From Paenibacillus sp. J5C2022 (GTDB lineage Bacteria > Bacillota > Bacilli > Paenibacillales > Paenibacillaceae): a stretch of 64,000 bases of DNA. Shown here piece after piece: positions 62,563-64,000 of this stretch. Where the stretch lies: assembly GCF_025567625.1 (NCBI RefSeq), contig NZ_JAOQJC010000001.1, positions 1 through 64,000 of the forward strand. Reading direction: 5' to 3'. The notes under the pieces were generated by a model. It had not been told where the DNA came from and made no database searches. It saw nothing but the letters and a program-made list of their open reading frames with translations. Position 1 is the first letter of the stretch. Each line of letters starts with the position of its first letter. A program made the translations under genes and the position numbers.

Positions 62563-64000
62563 ATGATGAACCAAACCGGCGACAAGCGGCATCGTTTCGA
62601 GCTGTTGCTGCAGCAAGCCGAGCTGCCGCGCGATTTGATAGAAGCCCATTTCCGGGACGGGTATATCGATAAAGTCATTGTAAGCAGAAATAATAGAGAA
62701 TGGACGTTTTGCATTCGCAAGACGTCCATGGTTCCTTTAGGGGCCTATACCGCATTGCTGCAAGCGGTGAAGATGAAATTCTCGCATATTGCCGATACGT
62801 CGTTCAAGATTCTCTACGATGACATCGTAGAGAGCGAGAACATCGTCCTCCAGTATTGGCCGCTCTTCCTGGAGTGGGCCAAGACCAATATCGCTTCCGT
62901 CAACGGCTGGCTGCAGAAGGCGGGGATGGAAGCTCAAGGGGATCAGATCACGTTGTCGCTGCTGGATTCCACCGGTCTCGAGCTGGCGCGGAAGAAGCGG
63001 ATCGATGAACTGATCTCTGCCTTCTACAACGACAATTTTGCACGTCAGTTGTCCGTTAAGATGTTGCTCGGCCAGCCAAGCCAGGAAGTCTATGACGAGT
63101 TCATGATGAGGCTTGTGGAAGAGGAACGGCAAGCGGTAGAGCAGATTATGGCGGAATCCGAGGAAGATGAAGCGGCTGAAGGCGATGAGGACGCCGTTCG
63201 TCTGGCAGTCGGTTACGATATTAAGGAAGAACCGGTGCCGATCATGAACGTGCTAGACGAAGAGAAGCGAATTGCAGTGCAAGGCGCCGTATTCGGACTG
63301 GACGTGAAGGAGCTGCGCAACGGCAGCACACTATTCATATTCAATCTGACGGACTTCACCGATTCCATCGCGATGAAGATGTTCGCCAAGACGAAGGAGG
63401 ATGTGAAGATCCTCTCCCAGCTGTCCAACGGCAAATGGGTGAAGGCACGCGGGCGTGTGGAATATGACCGCTTCATGCAGGAGCCGGAGCTCGTCATGAT
63501 GCCGAACGATCTTCATGAAGTCAATGCCCCGCCGAGCCGGAAGGACGGAGCGGAGGAGAAACGGGTAGAGTTCCATCTGCATACGACGATGAGCACGATG
63601 GATGCGGTCACCTCCATCGGCGATTATGTGAAGACGGCGGCGAAGTGGGGACATAAGGCGATTGCCGTTACGGATCACAGCAATGTGCAGTGCTATCCTG
63701 ACGCTGTCAAGGCCGCCAAGAAGAATGACCTGAAAGTGCTGTTCGGTGTAGAGGCGAACGTCGTCAACGATGCGATCCCGATGGTGCTGAATCCCCGGGA
63801 AGAGGCAATGGCGACAGCGCAATATACCGTCTTCGATATCGAGACGACGGGCTTGTCCGTCGTCAACAACAAAATTATAGAGCTGGCCGGCGTCAAGATG
63901 CGGGACGGGAAAGAAATTGCCCGCTTCTCGACCTTCATTGATCCGCATGAGCCGATTCCTTATCATATTCAGCAATTAACCAATATTACTGACGACATGG
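62563..64000 (+). CDS. polC: DNA polymerase III PolC-type, 5' part
   Basis: The first 479 residues of the Gram-positive replicative polymerase; the window ends inside it (full length near 1,440 aa). An N-terminal domain (about 1-220) is followed by an OB-fold (IAVQGAVFGLDVKEL, about 230-320), the PHP domain (VEFHLHTTMSTMDAVTSI, about 340) and the start of the DEDD proofreading exonuclease (TVFDIETTGLSVVNNKIIELA, about 425). ATG 62563 follows AGGAGTG at 62551-62557; ATG 62566 is also possible. No frameshift is seen to the window edge. Confidence 0.96.
   Translation, partial: MMNQTGDKRHRFELLLQQAELPRDLIEAHFRDGYIDKVIVSRNNREWTFCIRKTSMVPLGAYTALLQAVKMKFSHIADTSFKILYDDIVESENIVLQYWPLFLEWAKTNIASVNGWLQKAGMEAQGDQITLSLLDSTGLELARKKRIDELISAFYNDNFARQLSVKMLLGQPSQEVYDEFMMRLVEEERQAVEQIMAESEEDEAAEGDEDAVRLAVGYDIKEEPVPIMNVLDEEKRIAVQGAVFGLDVKELRNGSTLFIFNLTDFTDSIAMKMFAKTKEDVKILSQLSNGKWVKARGRVEYDRFMQEPELVMMPNDLHEVNAPPSRKDGAEEKRVEFHLHTTMSTMDAVTSIGDYVKTAAKWGHKAIAVTDHSNVQCYPDAVKAAKKNDLKVLFGVEANVVNDAIPMVLNPREEAMATAQYTVFDIETTGLSVVNNKIIELAGVKMRDGKEIARFSTFIDPHEPIPYHIQQLTNITDDM

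Overview
The window is a stretch of the conserved core chromosome of a motile, low-GC-phylum Gram-positive (Bacillales). Paenibacillus or another Paenibacillaceae genus is the best guess. The gene order matches, almost gene for gene, the Bacillus subtilis run ylxM-ffh-rpsP-rimM-trmD-rplS ... codY-fla/che-sigD ... rpsB-tsf-pyrH-frr-uppS-cdsA-dxr-rseP-proS-polC. The moderately GC-rich codon use, frequent TTG/GTG starts behind strong GGAGG sites, a secreted protein with paired stalk-type repeats, the short EF-Ts and the short ProRS all point away from Bacillus itself. No mobile element, tRNA, rRNA, CRISPR array or phage gene was found. All assignments come from reading the sequence and from recall of families; no search was run.

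Layout. 1-341: a small open frame of unknown status and a strong hairpin. 342-1313: a secreted stalk-repeat protein. 1334-7963: the SRP/ribosome block (ylxM, ffh, rpsP, khpA, rimM, trmD, rplS), then signal peptidase lepB, ribosome GTPase rbgA and rnhB. 8043-10744: a FliK-like/FlhB-like pair (ylqG, ylqH) behind a candidate SigD promoter, then yraN. 10751-12383, minus strand: comM (yifB), the only minus-strand gene; its leader is a terminator-like hairpin that contains its own Shine-Dalgarno. 12525-14827: sucCD. 14976-19672: dprA, topA, trmFO. 19719-22489: hslV, hslU, codY (the xerC gene expected between trmFO and hslV is absent).

22595-53790: one very large fla/che block of closely packed or overlapping genes. 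It carries rod genes (flgB, flgC, fliE), MS-ring and switch (fliF, fliG), export ATPase (fliH, fliI, fliJ), a MotE-like protein, hook length and cap (fliK, flgD), a flagellar-operon protein, the hook/distal-rod gene, flbD/swrD, fliL, fliM, fliY, cheY, the export gate (fliO, P, Q, R, flhB, flhA), placement GTPases (flhF, flhG), chemotaxis genes (cheB, A, W, C, D), a small membrane protein, sigD, fapA-like, and three poorly characterised genes (a small charged protein, a SwrB-like membrane/HTH protein and an MltG-fragment-like membrane protein).

53819-64000: rpsB and tsf with their own leaders and hairpins, then pyrH, frr, uppS, cdsA, dxr, rseP, a short archaeal/eukaryotic-type proS, and the 5' third of polC, cut by the window end.

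How the genes work together: FlhF/FlhG place the motor; the FliPQR-FlhAB gate with FliHIJ exports rod, hook and cap subunits; FliK and FlhB switch specificity; SigD then turns on late genes; CheA/W/Y/B/C/D and FliY control rotation. The window is syntenic core sequence rather than an accessory island. The observations most worth testing are regulatory (the comM leader, the ylqGH promoter, intra-operon hairpins) and the uncharacterised tail of the fla/che operon.
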